Source: Bacteroidota bacterium
GTDB lineage: Bacteria; Bacteroidota; Bacteroidia; Bacteroidales; VadinHA17
DNA length: 7,033 nt
Assembly (NCBI GenBank): GCA_006227095.1
Contig: SBFZ01000111.1
Coordinates: 1 to 7,033, forward strand
Reading direction: 5' to 3'
Shown here in pieces: positions 5,527 through 7,033 of the stretch. Each line of letters begins with the position of its first letter. Positions within the stretch are counted from its first letter, which is position 1. The notes under the pieces were generated by a model. It was not told the DNA's origin, made no database searches, and saw only the letters and a list, made by a program, of their open reading frames with translations. Made by a program: the position numbers and the translations under genes.

Positions 5527-7033
5527 TTTACCAGACTCTCCTCATGCGGCAGATTCATCCTTTTCCTTAACCTGTACCTGCGGGTCTCCACGCTCTTGAC
5601 AGAGATATTCAGCAGTGGCGCCATCTCCTTCGAGGAGAGGTTAAGCCTGAGATATACACAAAACTTCAGGTCATTCGGGGTGAGGTCAGGATGAAGGGTC
5701 CTGAGCTTGTCAAGAAAACCCTTGTCAGTATCATTGAAAGCCTTTTCAAACACCTCCCAGTCTTTCCGGTTGTTGAGGTTCCTGTCAATAAGCCTTGCAA
5801 CTGAATTAATGTTATTGCCACCTGACTGGTTCGTTAACTCATTCTTGATTTCATTAAGCAACTCATTCTTTTTCAGAATGTTCATTTTTGAGATTGCCAG
5901 CTCTCGGTTCTTGGCTTCAATATCACGGTTGAGCTGCTCGTTTCTCAATTCAATAATTATCTTGTCCTTCTCAAGCTGCTCTCTCTTGTGTTTCTTCTCG
6001 TAATGCCGGTTGTAAGCCATATTGATTATGAAACCTGCCAGGACAAGCAGCATAAAATAGACAGCCAGCGCCTTGTTTGACAGGTACCATGGTCTGTCTA
6101 CCCTGAAACTGTATGCAATTGTATTCCCTGTATCGGTGTTGCCAATCCTGGCCCTCGCCATGAAGACATATCTGCCCGCACCGAGGTTTTCAAACCTTGC
6201 CTCCGCTTCAGGTGACCATTCACTCCACCTGCCGGTATGGCCCTCAAGTTTGTACTGGTACCTGACATCCAGGTACCTGCTGTAAACCGGAACGGAGTAC
6301 TTAAAAGTGAGAATTCCCCCCTTGAACCGGAATTCACCCGGCTTTTCTGTTTCGAGCACCGTGATTTTGTTGTCAATGTCTTCCAGGGAAACAGAATTCA
6401 GGCTGATCCGGTAAACAGCATCATCCTTTATCCGCGCCAGGTCAATGGTCAGGTATCCATTAGCTGTCCCAAGCAGGTAAATATCATCCACTACCGGTTC
6501 AATATTCTCGAAGCTCTGGGTTACCTTTCTCAGCTTCAGGGGAATGGGAATGGTTTCTATCCTCGGACTGCTGGTCAGGTGATCAATCGAGGCATAATAG
6601 ATATTTTCATTGGAAAAGCCCCATAACCTTCCCCTGCTGTCAGCCACCAGCTTGCCGGAAACATACTCTTCACTGGTAATCAAAGGACTGAGGAGACTGT
6701 CATACCTGAATGACCTTCCGGCTTCATCATACCTGAAGATCCCCTTTTCATAGGCATATAGAAGATCACCGTTGAAAACCGTCAGACTGGAGTTCTTCAG
6801 ATCTGACGGAAATGGTTCCATATTGACTTCCATTACCCTGGTAAGGGATTCGTTTAGCCTTATCCTGTATACTCCCTTGTACTCGTGACTGACCCATACC
6901 TGGTTCCTCTCATCCGGTTCAAAAAACCTTGCAGAACTTGAAAAACCATCAATCTTGTTCCTGACTCTCCAGGTGCCTGAGACTTTTTCCAGGACTGATA
7001 ATCCGTTATAATTCCCCTTTAAAAGCAGTCCAT
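5508..7033 (-). CDS. Transmembrane one-component PUL regulator: propeller, Y_Y_Y, coiled coil, LuxR-type HTH (5' partial)
   Basis: The frame stays open from the TAG stop at 5508-5510 to the right edge, giving 507 visible residues. The Met at 6833 is internal, because the 66 codons before it encode conserved propeller sequence (GNYNGLSVLEK, WVSHEYKGVYRI). Domains in order: periplasmic beta-propeller blades (about 7033-6320); a Y_Y_Y domain (about 6311-6096) with YQYKLEGHTGRWSEWS and ENLGAGRYVFMARA; one membrane span (ALAVYFMLLVLAGFIINMAY, 6071-6012); a charged coiled coil (about 6002-5829); and a C-terminal helix-turn-helix (about 5650-5555) with DLKFCVYLRLNLSSKEMAPL followed by NISVKSVETRRYRLRKRMNL. 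There is no histidine kinase or receiver domain between membrane span and HTH, so this is not a hybrid two-component system. By family knowledge, such proteins sense periplasmic glycan fragments and control a neighbouring susCD operon. It lies 259 bases upstream of susC on the same strand. Full-length relatives are usually above 900 residues, so nearly half is missing here. Confidence 0.9.
   Translation of the reverse strand, partial: GLLLKGNYNGLSVLEKVSGTWRVRNKIDGFSSSARFFEPDERNQVWVSHEYKGVYRIRLNESLTRVMEVNMEPFPSDLKNSSLTVFNGDLLYAYEKGIFRYDEAGRSFRYDSLLSPLITSEEYVSGKLVADSRGRLWGFSNENIYYASIDHLTSSPRIETIPIPLKLRKVTQSFENIEPVVDDIYLLGTANGYLTIDLARIKDDAVYRISLNSVSLEDIDNKITVLETEKPGEFRFKGGILTFKYSVPVYSRYLDVRYQYKLEGHTGRWSEWSPEAEARFENLGAGRYVFMARARIGNTDTGNTIAYSFRVDRPWYLSNKALAVYFMLLVLAGFIINMAYNRHYEKKHKREQLEKDKIIIELRNEQLNRDIEAKNRELAISKMNILKKNELLNEIKNELTNQSGGNNINSVARLIDRNLNNRKDWEVFEKAFNDTDKGFLDKLRTLHPDLTPNDLKFCVYLRLNLSSKEMAPLLNISVKSVETRRYRLRKRMNLPHEESLVNYILGL

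Noticed and set aside
5707..6003. 98-codon plus-strand frame rich in Leu, Phe and Ser, resembling a membrane protein
   Set aside because: Its hydrophobicity comes from being the complement of the charged Lys/Glu/Asn coiled coil in the regulator; it is not an independent gene.
6237..6626. 129-codon plus-strand frame opposite the regulator
   Set aside because: It is antisense to conserved Y_Y_Y and propeller coding sequence and has no recognisable domain or start signal.
1..7033. CRISPR arrays, tRNA or rRNA genes, insertion sequences, an ECF sigma/anti-sigma pair
   Set aside because: No tandem spacer-repeat pattern, RNA-gene-like sequence, transposase frame or sigma-factor frame was seen by eye; nearly all bases are taken up by the four minus-strand genes.

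Overview
The window looks like part of a polysaccharide utilization locus (PUL) from a member of the Bacteroidota. The evidence is an adjacent SusC/SusD outer-membrane pair, an SPII-type lipoprotein signal on SusD, a SusC with the N-terminal carboxypeptidase-regulatory-like domain, and a transmembrane regulator built from a propeller, a Y_Y_Y domain and a LuxR-type helix-turn-helix. Ribosome-binding sites are weak or absent, which also fits the phylum. The genus cannot be read from the sequence; a marine or gut Bacteroidia/Flavobacteriia-type organism is only a guess.

All four genes lie on the minus strand, so transcription runs from high to low coordinates. In that order they are: the C-terminal part of a membrane-spanning regulator (7033 to 5508, 5' end outside the window); a 259-base intergenic region with a 16-bp perfect palindrome and a cluster of TGTAG repeats; susC (5248 to 2063); susD (2050 to 515), 12 bases after susC; a 158-base intergenic region with a perfect 14-bp hairpin, a second imperfect hairpin and a possible promoter; and the first 118 codons of a secreted glycoside hydrolase family 2 enzyme (356 to the left edge).

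The likely joint function is as follows. The regulator senses a glycan fragment in the periplasm through its propeller and activates the locus through its cytoplasmic helix-turn-helix. SusD binds glycan at the cell surface, SusC imports it with TonB energy, and the GH2 enzyme trims it after export across the inner membrane. The substrate cannot be fixed from this window; the GH2 N-terminus resembles beta-glucuronidase/beta-galactosidase-like enzymes.

The gene content is a recognisable PUL and not a new system. The points most worth a second look are regulatory: the helically spaced TGTAG repeats at the regulator/susC junction, the palindrome just upstream of susC, the terminator-plus-promoter arrangement between susD and the GH2 gene, and the one-component design of the regulator, which has no kinase or receiver domain.
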